Shown in pieces: positions 1 to 13,009 of a stretch of 64,000 nt of DNA. Source of the stretch: Tigriopus japonicus (taxonomy: Eukaryota; Arthropoda; Copepoda; Harpacticoida; Harpacticidae); the NCBI GenBank assembly GCA_010645155.1, contig CM021316.1, positions 4,599,220-4,663,219 of the forward strand. Reading direction: 5' to 3'. Position 1 is the first letter of the stretch; each line of letters opens with the position of its first letter. A program made the position numbers and the translations under genes. A model generated the notes under the pieces. That model ran no database searches. It was given only the letters and a program-made list of their open reading frames with translations, and had not been told where the DNA came from.

Positions 1-2475
1 AACATCAGTCATAAGTTATCGTCAAGATCTTCATACTGAAAACGTCTCCAAATAAAAATGAGGCCATTTCGGCTCATGAAACGGTGGGATTGAGAATACT
101 AGATTTTAGACTCGGCAAGTGCTTGAACTGAAGTAATAATACTCAAAGTATCCTCAAGGGATCTGCTTCTCGCTCTTCTAATTGTTCCTTTTACGACATA
201 ATTAGTCGAAAGAAATTCCTGAACTCGTTAAATTGGATTAAGCCAAAGCAATTCCACGTTTTATTTGACAGCGACATTTCGTTTTCTAATTTCTACATAG
301 AGAAGACGCTGATCAACGAGATGGAGGCCAAATGGAGGAGCTCTTTTGATTCGAAAATTATTACTTACCCCCATGATGTTCCGTTAAACGGAAAGGAGAC
401 CATTTTCTACTTTACGTGCCCACCACGGCCATCTCCCATTTCATTTCCACCCTCATTAAATTGTCTTTCGAGTTTTTTATGCGTTCGCTGACATCTTCCT
501 CATTCGAGAGAGCAATTTCCCGATCCTCAATGTGGCGAAATGGAGATTCCTGCGAACACTTCAAAATTGTACCGGTCATCGATATAAAGCCGAAAGACAC
601 GAGCACATTCTACAAAACACATGGCCGGGGATGCTTTCAGATGTCTCCTCGGTGTGTTTGTGTCTGAGAACCCCTCCACTTTTAGTTGGCTTTCCAGGAT
701 TTAAATGGCGGAGATTTTTCAGCGCTTTAATTTCATTGCTACACACAGTGGATGGCTAGCTCCTGCTATGCCGTTATGGCCTCTGTTTCTTCCCCTCGTT
801 CTGTTCCTGATCTGTTTGACTGTTACGACAGATGCCATTCCTCCGTTTCGTCCCTCCGTGCTTACTAACTTCTTTTGAGTTTACCCCTTGACTCTTTATT
901 GAATGCTTCCGTGGCGCTAAACACAGAGCCATTGTCCCCATCAATGAGAATGGCAAGTTCTCAAAAAGTTCGACAGCAAGAAAGTTGCGTTGTGGAGGAT
1001 GGATTTTCTGAAGAGTTAAACTTTGTTATGTTGTATCTTCATGTGGCGTGAGCTATCTTTTCCTGCAAAGCAAGTGTGGGATTGTCAAAATCAGTATATT
1101 CCAGATTTGTCGACAAAAGTACATGCCATTTGCTTCACCATAAATATTGAAGAATGAGAGGGTACCGAGGAAAGAATGCAAATCTCTCTTTCTGTGTTCT
1201 TTGTGCGTCTTAACAAGGAATCAGGAGGTGGACAGATGGCTAGAACATGTCATTTCCGAAATTTAAGGGTTCGCCAAATACAGACAGAATTTTGTCAGAT
1301 AGTTCTCCTCGTTTCAAGTACCTATTATTTTTGTGCCAGACATCTCTGCCTCCGCATGCATGCATGCATTCCCCAAATTTGGCGTGAACATATTTGTACA
1401 AGTACCTAACGCTCTCCTGGTTTGTTTGCTTGTGAATTGAATACTTTGTTTTGTAAACCAAACTTTGTGGGTGCAAAGGATTGATACATCCTTCCAACAT
1501 CCTTCTTAACTAAAAGCTCCAGTGTAGACGCATTTTTCAATTTTTCAAAAACTGCTTGCCAAAGCTCACATGGTGCATGATAGTAGGTAGAGTAAGTTCA
1601 CCTCGATGGCTGGTACCCAAACTTGGAAACCACACTGATATGACACATATCAACACGGTCCTTCGAGATAACTTGGATAAGAAACCTTTTCCTGGCACCT
1701 ACACGGGCTAGATTTATTCTGTGGATAAAAAGCTACGCCGATTCTTCTGTTAGAGTCGTTTTAGAAAATGATCAAGGGAGAACGAGCCGACAATAGGGCC
1801 AAGTAAATAATGGGCTCATGCAAGCTTGATAAATCTATGACAGTTGGGAACTCACTCGCAGACTGAAATAAATCAACACAGCCAATGGCGAAGGTGATGT
1901 GAAACGAGCGAGATAAACAAGTAAGCAATCTGAATGGCGTTGGGGGGTTGTTTGCAATTGGCGACGGGTGCTTGGATCGTTAATGCTAATCCCAGGCGCA
2001 ATATCTTTTCCAGGCAAGATCACCAACGCATATCGCTACTATTTTGGCACATCCCGGTGGACAGAGCGGCGTGGATTTTTCATCTGACCCCATATTCCTA
2101 GCCTACCCACTCACTTTCCTACTCACGAGGACCTAACCTTCCTTCATTCCCGGCTTCAAGATTTTTTGGTGTCGTAAACTCTTCGGGAGGGATTATTGTT
2201 AGAATCGACGAGACCCGGGAATTGGGTCGCGATTTACAACATTAAGATTAGCATCCCAACCGACAGCACCATCGCCGCCATTGTCCAAAAGCAAGAGCAG
2301 CAGCAGCAGCGATATCAATAGGTGTATTGAAGACTGAGTCGATGAACTCCAAGTTGGGATCGGGATGACTTTGAGACGACCCTCGAGGATTGCCTGAACA
2401 GATATTGTCCACCTAGGAGAACAGAATAAAAGATCAAGAGGAGTTTGGTTGTTGCGAAGACAATTTCATCAGTCC
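1..2475. other. No recognisable gene; upstream flank of tetraspanin
   Basis: I find no recognisable coding region on either strand. The open frames here are short, unrelated to any family I know and lack convincing splice context. The last few hundred bases before 2476 probably hold the promoter and 5' UTR of the tetraspanin gene, including a short CAG run near 2296-2310. No TATA box or initiator can be assigned with confidence. Confidence 0.5.
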
Positions 2476-5400
2476 ATGATGTCGTTACGAGGATGCTTCG
2501 GATGCCTCAAGTTTCTCGTCTTTGTGGTCAACTTCCTTTTTTGGCTCTTTGGTGAGTCTTGCAGTTAGTTTGATCGTCAAGTTTAGCTTGCATCTCACGT
2601 GCACACCAAGTTACTTTCAATTGAAAGAGCCTTGCTTGCTATGAACAGAATAAGTAATCTTGTCCGATCTTTTTTAACGGCAATGCCCACTGATGGCAAA
2701 TTAAAATCTGCTATTATGTTTCGAATCTTACTAATTCTCGAACTCATTTTTCTTCCAAGGCTTGGGAGTCATGGCGGTGAGTCTGTGGTTATTGTTTGAT
2801 CAACAGCTCTATTTACAAAGCATTGGTGCCCATCAAACCGATTACTACATTGGCACGTACATCATTCTGGGGATTGGAGGCATCATGACACTTGTCGGTA
2901 AGATTTTACACAGCCCAATCATGTTTCAAAACGGCTTCTGCCAAAGGCTTCTATAGCACTACTGTATCTGGTGTACGTGTACGTACAGGATGTGGTGTAT
3001 GCGAGGAGGTGATAATACCCCCAGATGATTTATGATCCATTTTCCAGGGTTTCTCGGTTGTTGTGGCGCTTGGAAGGAATCCACTTGGATGCTTGGCACC
3101 GTGAGTCAATTGACTTGTGAAAAACGAGCTGCCCTGTGCGGTCTGCGGCCAATGCTAATGGATTCCTCTTTTTCAGTTCTTCATTCTCTTGATATTCATT
3201 TTCATTGGGGAGATTGCTGTTGGGGCACTCATTTACTTGCAAGAGGCCCCCTATCAAGATGTCATTAGTCGGAGTGTGGAGGCCACCGTCAAACGAAAGT
3301 ATCATCACAATTCGACAGCCACGACGCAAACTTTCGATCTGATTCAAGAAGGGGTAAGGAGGGGATTGAACCTACTTTCAACACGTACTGAATAATGAGG
3401 AGCTTGTTGAAAATTGCATCAATTTATTAACGATCAGCAGGACATCGAATCGAGGTAGTGGTAGCACCAGTGGGCTCATTATTCATGTTTCCGCCAAGAG
3501 AGAGGCAAACGAGCTGCAAATTAAACATGCACTCAAAAAGGCTCAGTTACTAGGAACTGGAAACAAAATATGTAATCAGATGCGAAAATATTCTGTCGGG
3601 TTAGACGGGTATCGCAAATAATCACTCTGATGACTCATAATCAAAATTCCTTTTAATTCGTCATCGCTAGGGCTAATTTGCCTTAAAATATTGGTCTTTT
3701 GGATGACTGGGCGTAAATGAAAAACATGTGCTCGGTTCGAAGAAGTCAATAAAAGCGTATCTCTCGTTCGTGGCTTCAAAACCCGAGAGATTCTCATACA
3801 TTGGGCCAAAACAAAATGATTTGTGCGGTGTCGACTGATCCCAATCCCAATCCCATTGCCATCTCATTTCAGCTCCGTTGTTGTGGTCATCATGAGCCGC
3901 TGGATTGGGCCAGATCTGTTTACAATGGGCATTCTAAAGATCAAGTACGAGAAATTGGGATCCCACACAACTCGAACACGCCCACTGATTATGGGATCAC
4001 GAGCTTCAATATCCCCGAATCATGCTGCAAACTACCTTCAACGCAAGATTGTTATGCAGCCGTCACGAAAGTGGAACCGGGTCAAATTCCTTCCGACAAA
4101 ATCTATACCAAGGTACACTCAAATTGACATTACAATATGCAGAGTCAAAATGACAATCATCTAATATCGATGCGTCGGTTGCTTCGATTACTAAAACATG
4201 TTACCCACTACGCAGGATTTGTTGAGGGTTTTAATGGAAGAGGAATGTGGGGCGTTTGAATTCCCGCGAGACGACCCCCACGTCATAGACAGGATTTGCA
4301 AATCAATTTTTGTGAATCCAATTTACAATTTGCATGAAGGCCATCGTTTTGAGAGTTAACAAGACCCTAGAGATCAAACTTCCTCTGGAGTCGAACACAC
4401 TAAACATGTACGAGAAATTTAGACAAAGGAATGTTTGTACTGCACCAGCACTGTGATTTCACATGCCACAAATACTTTCACCCCTACTGATACTCAAAAA
4501 ATTATGCTTCCTTTATCAGGCCAACAACCCTGATTACGTTGAAATTTTGAGAAGTCCAAGTGTTGGCGGGTAAAAGATGAATAAAAAACGCAAGAACAAG
4601 ATTGTATGTGAAACAGTTTAGTTCTGGGTAATGACATGGCGAACAAATCGGCCTTGTCAACAGTCATCGTTCTCCTTGGCCTCCGCTTCTGTTTATGCCA
4701 GAGCAATTTTCAAGGCCTTTTCTGTTGATCGTCTTCTAGTTGCAGAGTGGCTTCCATGAATAAACTATCAATATCATGCTATTGAGCTTGTTCTCGTCTA
4801 CTAACCACCACTTTGCCCGCTTCAGTCAGTCAGTTAGTTACTTAGAATCATACATGCAACAAGCAAGATTTCGGGACCCTTTGAACGCATGATTTAATCC
4901 AATTTACATAATGGGACTCGGATGGGAAAGGGAAAATTAAATACCCATTGAAAAGTTGAAACATTGTTCTTCTTCCCAATGATGAACTAGATTGAAAGAT
5001 TGTAATGAAATGGACCGCCTCTGATTTCGAAATTTCCCGCGTCACTTAGTAATTTAGACCTCAAATGCAATCAACGAGAACTAAAATACTGTAATTGCCA
5101 TCTTGGCTTCTTTATTTCCGTGTTTGACTTTCATGAATTTGTTCCTCTCTTGAGTTGTGCTAATTAGCATGTTTCAACGATTTTGTACCACTATTTGTCA
5201 GTTTAAAGTGACGAAGGGACTGCGATTGTGTTGGTGAGAAGGTATTATTGCCGATAGTGAAGTTACTTGTAGTAACAAATTCTTGTATAATATAGAAACC
5301 GCATAAACTGACCAATGAGTTTGAGACGTTTGGTTTAGCGAGACTACGACCGTCGCTATCGGTTACAAATACTCCAAGGTCCTTGGAAAAGGGTCCTTTT

Positions 5401-5638
5401 CTTATATACTACATCTAATGTCGGGTGGGAACTACATCCATTCTCTAACGTCTAATGCCTCTTTCTTTTTCAAACTTTCGTTTAGGGGTGCTCTGAAGCT
5501 CTCATTGAGTTCGTGGAACTACATATCATCTACCTAATTGCAGTGGGAGGGGGCGTGGTGGTTCTGCAACTGATAGGCATGGTTTTCAGCCTTTGCCTGT
5601 GCTGTGCCCTCAGGAGAATTGAAGACTTCAAAGCGTAG
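2476..5638 (+). CDS. Tetraspanin (six exons, 278 aa)
   Basis: Four-pass membrane protein of the tetraspanin family, which organises membrane microdomains by binding integrins, proteases and other partners. Exons: 2476-2551, 2760-2897, 3048-3100, 3177-3353, 3873-4112, 5486-5638. All junctions are GT-AG and phases close to a single 278-residue frame. TM1 lies at about residues 11-33 after a CFGCLKF start typical of the family, TM2 about 53-75, TM3 about 92-113 and TM4 about 240-262. The large extracellular loop carries the diagnostic CCG (LRCCGHH), a PESCC motif, a further DC and a terminal GC just before TM4. Those cysteines are expected to form the loop disulfides. Exon 5 begins exactly at the CCG motif, a common exon boundary in this family. 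The last intron is about 1.4 kb. I cannot assign a specific subfamily. The final exon ends with a short cytoplasmic tail, CALRRIEDFKA. Confidence 0.9.
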
Positions 5639-6695
5639 AAATACGTCACTTCGCTTGAAATCTGCTGGAGCTCCCACGAAGACCATTGAACGTACCCGTT
5701 GGCCTTCAACAACCATGCAACCATAAATTTACAATGCATTGAAGAAATGACGATGGAGGATCAAATTCAAAGCTATCAACGACCTCCACATTGTTTTCCA
5801 TTCAAGATCGGGCTCTTACTCTGTCGGCAACGAGATCTTGATAATATATTTAGTGATGAATGGAGGCCCTTTTTACCAAAACAAAACTGGAGCGAACTAT
5901 TTCTATTTCTACGTCAATTCTCATCTCCGTTTTCCTGCGCAAAATATTTGTTACACCAGCTTGGTATGATATTAAGATCAAAGATAGCATACGCTTTTAA
6001 CTGAGCAAATCTTCCAAGCTGAGTTGGAGGGTTTTCAGAAGGTGTCGGGTGATTTTACCCGACAATTGCAAAATGAAGACCATCTTTCGTGTTCATCTCG
6101 TGTGTCATATGAGATTTCCACATTCTTTTTATCGTCTCTATCAAAATTGCGATATCAATTTGCGCAAAGGATTGAGCATTGCTAGTCATGTACAAACATA
6201 TACTTGCCTTATGTTTTTAAACCTTCACCAGACACATATATAAATGCTTGAATCTACGATATTTGTTTTCTTGTCCCGACTGGGAATTTTCATTTTTTTT
6301 TAGATATTGCTATGAGGGATGAAATCCCCCTAAATAAATCACTATCTTGTCATGACATTACATCAACACTTCCATAATAAAGTGGACGTTTATATACATT
6401 TTACAAAACTTACGTTTTAAGCTTTCTTTTAGATTAAGATGGAAATGGGTAGAAAGTGAATACAAGACAATTGAAAAATAAGGCACACCACAGTTTTTGT
6501 CATAAAACTAATGAAGTGGGAAACAAAACCTCACGCAAAAACAAGGGACTGGCCACGGACATCTAGAATTTCCTGGACGGCGCACGGCAAATCAGGGGTG
6601 ACCAAGATCAAGTGGAGAAGCACAAAAGGAGAGAACGTGCTTTTGAAAGAAGAAAGTCTCAGTTTTTAAAGAATTGATGATTATCCATCAACTTG

Positions 6696-6776
6696 CAACG
6701 GTTTGGGATACACTTCTGGAATATTTGAATAACAAAATGCATTACTCAAGCAAAACACTAAACTTGTAATGCCTCT
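6696..6776 (+). repeat. Direct repeat copy 1 (81 bp)
   Basis: Begins CAACGGTTTGGGATACACTT and runs through TTGTAATGCCTC. A near-identical copy lies at 7676-7756, exactly 980 bp away and without indels, with about eight substitutions. Either it is a short dispersed repeat that inserted twice, or the two copies mark the edges of a segmental event. Confidence 0.75.
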
Positions 6777-7424
6777 TCATGGTTTCAATGAACAGATAAA
6801 ACACCCTTAGAACATTCTACTATCTTAACTCTTACTCAGCCTAGAACACACCTTTTCAATGAATAAGGTTTATTTGCATCATTCGAACTTATACTGATCA
6901 TTGAACTAACTCATAAACAAAAAATAAGAATAGAAAACACATGAATACATGAAAATATTAAGACAAATTTGACTGTCATTGAAACTTACAAAAAAATAAG
7001 CTAAACTAGAAATAAACTGACAATAGATCGATAGAAATGAGACAAAATGAATCAAAATAAACTTTAACATTTTGAAACAGTTCTCATATCTTTAATTTGG
7101 TCTCTAAAACACATCTTTCTAATATACTATTGCATTATGAACAAATAAAGTAAAACTGACTAGTCTTTCACTATGTATTTTACGTGATACCAAGATATAT
7201 TTTCCTGTTGAATGTTCTTATATCCAGGTTAGACTGGTCTTTCATGAAATTCTATAACAATTCAAATCATGAAGTTCTAAAGAGAAGCAAAGAAGGTTAT
7301 GCCAAATTAAAAGTCCTTGTGTGTCAAACTTGGGAGCACGTTGGAAAATAGTCAAAAATTGGATATTTAGGCATCCTTGACCATAATTACATTGTACGTA
7401 TATGATGAATTATATACTTTTTTT

Positions 7425-7625
7425 TTTGTTTGTTTGTTGCGGATTTTCTACTACCGCTACAAGGAATGCGATTCCCTGTAAACAAGGATTTCTCCCGACA
7501 GCTTCAATTCGATCCCCAACAGGATTCGAACCTACGCCGTCTGGGGAAGCACTTTTTTTTACCCTCGGCTCTTATAAGAACGCATTAGTACGCGCGACCA
7601 CTCTGGCTTCCTTATACATTACAGT
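7425..7625 (-). mobile_element. tRNA-derived SINE-like element
   Basis: Read on the minus strand, this stretch contains a tRNA-like block. GCCAGAGTGGTC resembles an A box, an anticodon-like stem and loop lies around TTCTTATAAGAGC, and GGTTCGAATCC is a perfect B box near 7522-7532. Spacing suggests a class II (Leu/Ser-like) tRNA ancestor. Beyond the B box comes a non-tRNA body containing CAGGGAATCGCATTCCTTGT, then an A-rich end (T run on the plus strand near 7420). The same body segment occurs again at 33831-33892, which supports a dispersed SINE rather than a functional tRNA gene. The acceptor stem does not pair well. Confidence 0.55.
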
Positions 7626-7675
7626 ATTTATGCTAGCTCATAGTATTCTTAAGTTTAAATAAAATGATTTTCAGA

Positions 7676-7756
7676 CAACGGTTTGGGATACACTTTTGGA
7701 ATATTTGAATGACAAAATGCATTTTTCAAGCAAAACACTAATTTTGTAATGCCTCC
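7676..7756 (+). repeat. Direct repeat copy 2 (81 bp)
   Basis: Second copy of the repeat at 6696-6776, same orientation. It starts immediately after the SINE-like unit that ends near 7625, so the two repeats bracket about 900 bp that contain this unit. Confidence 0.75.
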
Positions 7757-8983
7757 TTAGGTCTGAAATCTAGATTTTCAACTTGTGTAATTATAAGGTG
7801 CAAGTCTATCTTATGGCATATGGACCTTAACCCACACGCAAATTCACTACTTAAAACTGCTTGAACAACTCTCAACCATACTGAGATTGTCCTGAAATCA
7901 ATGACACGATCGCACAATAAAAGAAATTCGAAGATGAAACCATCAATTCTAGAACATGAATTTATGCCAAGGTGACAACCCTTAAAAAATCGATTTCTAA
8001 TAAGCAATAAAGATTGCCATGTCTTAATTAAGTTCAGGATAAGGCGTGGATGAGCAAAATCTATGTAAGTTGTTCAAGCCGGGTAACAGATAAGCTCAAA
8101 AAAAACGCCGTTATGTTGTTCAAGTTGTTATTTGAATGAGCGTGATGAAACTCCGCGTTTTAGTCCGGGGGAGAATTTCCGGGGGAAATATGGTTCCTAA
8201 TCCATTTTCAAGATGAATTTGCGTGGCATTTTTAAGCAGGACGACACCGAATGAGGGTAGCAAGAGCTGAGTGAAGGAAGACAACAGGGCGCAGAAATAG
8301 AGTAGAGCTACTCTGGACTTGCGCAAGCGATGAAGAGACTTCAGACGAACAGATTCCTTTGCACAGGCTACACTTTTATAATATTTACACTTTAAGTAAC
8401 TTTATTATAATCCTTAAAAAAAAGTTTTAATCGTCTTACCTTCATTCAGTAAGCTTTCTGAGAGGCCGGCCTCGCACTTCTGATATTCATGAGAACATTG
8501 AGCACCTAGAGAGCTTTCTAAGACACTACAAGACTTTAAACAAAACACACTGATTAGGGAATGATGATGCATTGGAAAATAGACACTAAAACACTCTTTA
8601 CAAATTATGAGCCACATGAACTTTGTTGCACGACTTAAAAGAACTGAGCTTGTTTTCCTTCTTCAGGGTGTCTCCCGCAAATCAGAAAAACTGCACACAA
8701 AATCAATCGTGTAGTGTTTTAAGACTATTGAAAGACACTTACGGTCTGAATGATTTTATTTGAAAGGTCTTCATTGATATTAGTCGAAAAAGCAAGCAGA
8801 TTTTTACTTAACAAGCCTCAATTGTGGTGTCTTGAAAGTTTGAAGAAAGGCTGGATTATGTGATCTTCTAATCAAAACTAAGAAAAAACCTTACGCCATT
8901 CTGGATCCTATTTTCAGACAAATTATTTGAACACTCACAAAAGGCTTTAAAGTTCATTACACTTTACATTGACAGGTTTTGTC

Positions 8984-9281
8984 TACTGATGGGTTTCGAG
9001 TTGGATTTTTGGCCGAGTTTTGCCACTTTGGATTTTAAGGTCAAAAAGTTGACCCCCAACTAATCTTCTCAACTAGAGACGTCATAAAATATGGCAACAC
9101 TGCCAACTCGAAATCCAAAAGTAAAGCTACTGATGGAACTCGAAATCGAACTAGTTCGAGTGTTGCCAAATTGGTCCCTGTTTAGGTCTTTTTGAAGACG
9201 TTCAATACAACCTGCCCTAATCAACAATGATAAACTTCCGAGTAAAAAATGGCAGCACTCCCGGTTCGAAACCCATCACTA
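8984..9281. mobile_element. hAT-type MITE with perfect 8-bp TSD
   Basis: A 298-bp element with terminal inverted repeats: the left end reads TACTGATGGGTTTCGA and the right end, reverse-complemented, TAGTGATGGGTTTCGA. It is flanked by an identical 8-bp target duplication, GTTTTGTC, at 8976-8983 and 9282-9289. TIR sequence and 8-bp duplication fit a non-autonomous hAT-superfamily element. It has no ORF. Confidence 0.85.
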
Positions 9282-9289
9282 GTTTTGTC

Positions 9290-10078
9290 CAATATGTTGC
9301 AAAATAAGTTCTTAACAATATTCTGACTGTTTTGGTCACCATTTTTGATTTTCATCTTCTCTCTTCAGGGATCCTGTGGCATGTTGTCTTCTTAAGATTA
9401 ATTATATTTGAACCAACAAATTAGGACAGACCAGCTGACTTAAAGTGTGGCAAAACAATAAGTTAAGTCACCTTTGTATAACATTCAAACCAATTATTGC
9501 TCTTGGGGCCAATCAATGAGCATCTTAAAGTCATTTTGAACATTGCAACAGTTGCATCAAGCAACCCTTAATCTAGAAGAGGCCTCATCTTTGGCAGTTC
9601 GCCCAGCCAAATTAGCCAGAAGACCAAAGAGGCTGGTCTAAATTTCCGGCTGAATTGGCATTCGATCTTTGCCTTTCACTTGATTTGGGTCACCTCCGGC
9701 CAGTTTTGCCGTGCCGTGAAAAGTCCACCTCTATTCTAGATGTCCTTGGACTGGCACACTGACTGATTGACTGGCTAGCATACAAATTAGAAACGAGCAC
9801 ATCTAAACTGATTTTGGCATACACACCAAAAAGTGGCACGCAAAAATGGAACCTCGTCAAAAACAAATATTGAGAGTATAAAAATGAGCAAATGTTTGGA
9901 AAGGATGAACGGTGAGAAATGAAAGGGTTGTTAGCCAAAAAAGGAGATCTCTGGATTTAAAGTCCAAAATGTAGGGCCTCAGCAGGGTGTTAAAGTTCAA
10001 TAAGGACTAATGAAAGATGTTACATGATGCAAGGATAACTTATGGAATGGTAAAAATATGATAAATTGAGATTTCTGA
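9290..10078. other. No recognisable gene; possible 5' remnant of the LINE
   Basis: No coding match is visible. Sequence just before 10079 may belong to the 5' part of the adjacent LINE, but I cannot recognise an endonuclease domain in any frame. Confidence 0.4.
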
Positions 10079-11735
10079 GAGGTTCAATGACTACTTTGTG
10101 TCCGTTTTTTTCGGAGAAAACTGACGATTCCGTCCCGAAAGTTGATATGGTTCCCTAGCAAACAATGGTTTTCCATAGATGTGAAGTTCTTGGGAGATTG
10201 AGTGCTTTGGATCCCTCTTCCTCACAGGGACCAGACGAGCTCCCTGGAGTGGTGCTGAAAAAGCTGGCAAAATCTGTTGCTTCACCTTTAGCGTTTATCT
10301 ACAACCTTTCCATGGAAAAAGGAGCCCTCCCTCGAGACTGGATGGATGCAAATGTATTTCCATTGCACAAAAAAGGAGACGTGAGTTGTGCCTCTAACTA
10401 TAGACCGATCTCTCTAACGTCTGATTGTTGCAAATTGATGGGGGGCATAATCAAGGACAACCTTGTAAGGATTTTGGATAATCAAAACTTCTTTGCTCAA
10501 CATCAACATGGTTTCAGGACCAACCGCTCTTGCTTTACGAGCCATTTAGTTTTCCAAGACTTCTTGACAGAATCTCTTGACAAAGGATCGCCTGTGGATA
10601 CGATCTTCTTGGAATTTGCCAAAGCCTTCGACACCGTCAACCATGGATTGTTGTTGGCGAAACTACGGCTTGCCGGCATTGCTGAAGGGGTGATTAGCTG
10701 GATTCGTAGCTGGTTGACAAACAGACGACAACTTGTGATTCTCAATGGTTCTCGATCACAGTGGAAGTGTGTTGCTTCGGGTGTTCCACAAGGGAGCGTA
10801 CTGGGGCCCTTGCTCTTCTTGATATTTATAAATGACCTTGCAACGATCCATGGTTCCAAGCTTATGACGTTTGCAGATGACGCAAAGATTTTCAGATCCA
10901 TTGATTCAGTGTCAGACGTGAAAAAACTTCAAGATGACCTAACTGTTGTGACAAAGTGGGCCTCAACAAACAAGATGACTTTTAACACGAGTAAGTGTCA
11001 CGTTTGGCGAGCTCACACTCAAGGGATGTCGGGGCCTGCTCCTCCGTCTTATCTTATTAATTGTGTGCCATTGGCAGTGGGGGATGTATCGACGGATTTG
11101 GGGGTTCTTTTTGACTCCTTGCTTAACTTTAGTGAGCACTGTTCGATGATTGCATCGGCAGCTTACAGAACTTTGGGCATGATCTGGAGAACTTTCACTC
11201 CCAGGGACCCTAGCATTTGGGCTCGTATCTATCAAGCGTATGTGCGCCCAAAGCTTGAATTCTCGACTCAAGTCTGGAACCCTATAAATATCGGTGACGT
11301 ACAACGCCTTGAGAAAATTCAACGGCGAGCCACCAAATGGATCCCTGCATATCGAGATTTACCTTATCCCGAAAGACTCACCCGACTTGGCATCCGAACA
11401 CTTGATAAGCGGCGTCTTGAGCTCGACTTAGTTTTCTCTTATAGGGTTGTCTCGGGGTTGATTCACACCGAATCACTAAATAATATGTCCACAGGCTATT
11501 TCATGCAAAAGAAACATGATATCAACGCCCCCATAACAAGAGGAATGGCAAGCAATCCGGTTGTTGAACAATTTGCACGGACCAGATTAAGAAGCCACTC
11601 TTTTTTTTTGTACGAATGCCCAAGGTGTGGAATTGTCTTCCATTGTCTACGAGAAATGAGAGTTCCCTAAGACAGTTCAGAGACGAAATTCGTGATATCC
11701 AGTGGGAAGATCTTACATTATCTCACTGTCGTTAA
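10079..11735 (+). pseudogene. LINE reverse transcriptase ORF, frameshifted at both ends
   Basis: The central open frame (10165-11670, 501 codons) encodes a reverse transcriptase with the usual blocks in order: SSQGPDELPG, NYRPISLTS, FRTNRSCFTSH, a palm motif FLEFAKAFDTVNH, SGVPQGSVLGPLLFLIFIND and FADDAKIF, in which the catalytic box reads FADD. A maturase-like thumb region follows. Upstream, the pre-RT linker FNDYFVSVF continues into SEKTDDSVPK only after a one-base shift in a T run at about 10105-10112, and a TAG at 10156 interrupts it. Downstream, the conserved ending (RMPKVWNCLP and on to a stop at 11733) is in another frame because of a nine-T run at 11601-11609. The copy is therefore inactive as assembled, although both shifts sit in homopolymers where sequencing errors are possible. 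Confidence 0.85.
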
Positions 11736-11845
11736 ACTTGATCCGGACTATCTCCCTCTTATATATTTCGGTTGTTTTTTCTTTGCCCTTACCCCATATA
11801 ATAAGTTACGATGTTGGGTGGCCAATCAATAAACAATAAACAATA
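10079..11845 (+). mobile_element. Non-LTR retrotransposon (CR1/jockey-like), 5' truncated
   Basis: A LINE copy recognisable from an FNDYFVSVF motif at about 10085 to a 3' end made of short tandem repeats. The terminal sequence CAATAAACAATAAACAATA (about 11826-11844) is a microsatellite-like tail rather than poly(A), as in CR1/L2-type elements. The reverse-transcriptase ORF occupies nearly the whole copy. No endonuclease domain is recognised upstream, so the element is probably 5' truncated. The strand is that of the transcript. Confidence 0.85.
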
Positions 11846-13009
11846 TCCATTCCACATGTGGGTCCCTTAATGGAACTTGAACTGAAATTTCGCCTAAAAA
11901 CTATTGTTCATTTTGTTGTCAGCCCATTATTGATTAGTATATTTGGAATTGATGTCGATGGATTATGATGCCATGTTTTTGTTTTTGTTGTGGAGGTATA
12001 TTTCTAATAAATTAAAGGATGTTCTATCAAAGAACATTCCGACGCTTGCCACGTTTAGTTTTAGTTGCCACTTGCTAATGGCATAAATAAGTAGTTAAGA
12101 CGGTTCAACCTAAATAACACATAGTACTGATTACAATGGGTCCAAGTTTAGAGGTCCGTTATTTGTAGCCAAACCTTAAATTCCAATGTTCTTGGAATAA
12201 TGCAAATATGCTGAATTTCCAAATGAACATTTCGAGATATAATTTTGTTCCTCAATGACTTTTACCGTCAGATAATAGTTACATAGATACTAAGATGTCC
12301 CCTAAGAAGACGATACCTAGCTCGACAGAGGTATGTTGAGGTTGCGTGAACTTGTTCTTTATTTTGACTTTGAACTAGCGCCGCCAATTGATAGTTCTTA
12401 GTGTCATTTTTAAAGCAAAGGTGGCTACTCTGAAAACACTCATACCGTTGTAGGTTTTGCCAAGGTTTTGCAAAAGGATGGCCCAAGCTATTAAAAAAAA
12501 CTCGTAAAATTCCACTAAGGTCCAAATAGTCCAATCAAATAAGAGGGGGTAATGATCCACATAATTCTCAGTCGGCAAGTGTATTTTAGACAGTTAGTGT
12601 CACCTGGAATTAGTATCTGACGTTGACAAAATACCCGGACAGGAGAACTCAAAAGAACGATCTATCCAATGTGATTCAATGGGCAATATGAGATGAGTTT
12701 GAAGATTGATGCTCAAATGACGGTTTTTGTCAATCGTGAAACTGGCTTGGCACAGCCTTTGGAAAACAACTGGCAAACCTGGAAAACTTTTGTACAAAAA
12801 TAAACAATCCCCGTTTATGGTTTGAAATACATGCGACATTGTCGACCGACTTTTTCGACCGACCTTTTTGTCCGGACGTGCATGTCAACTTCTTCGAACA
12901 TGCACTAATCGGCCTTACCCTCTATGATCTTGGGCTTGTCCTCCTCGTTTGGCTTCCTTTCCTTTGCCTAGGATTGTGCGGAGCTACTAGTCCACCGCAG
13001 TCATAATTC
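11846..13009. other. Gene-free interval before the GIIbeta-like gene
   Basis: No conserved ORF is visible. The end of the interval (12841-13009) is probably promoter and 5' UTR of the gene starting at 13010. A CCACCGCAG acceptor-like sequence ends at 13000, ten bases before the ATG, so a 5' UTR intron is possible. Confidence 0.4.

Larger units (their letters stand above)
5639..8975. other. Gene-free AT-rich interval with repeat relics
   Basis: I see no conserved coding sequence. The interval holds an 81-bp direct repeat in two copies (6696 and 7676) and a SINE-like unit at 7425-7625, described separately. The rest is AT-rich unique-looking DNA with short unrelated open frames. Confidence 0.5.

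Noticed and set aside
7425..7625. Functional class II tRNA gene
   Set aside because: The acceptor stem does not pair, and part of the unit recurs at 33831 without the tRNA head, so a SINE is the better reading.
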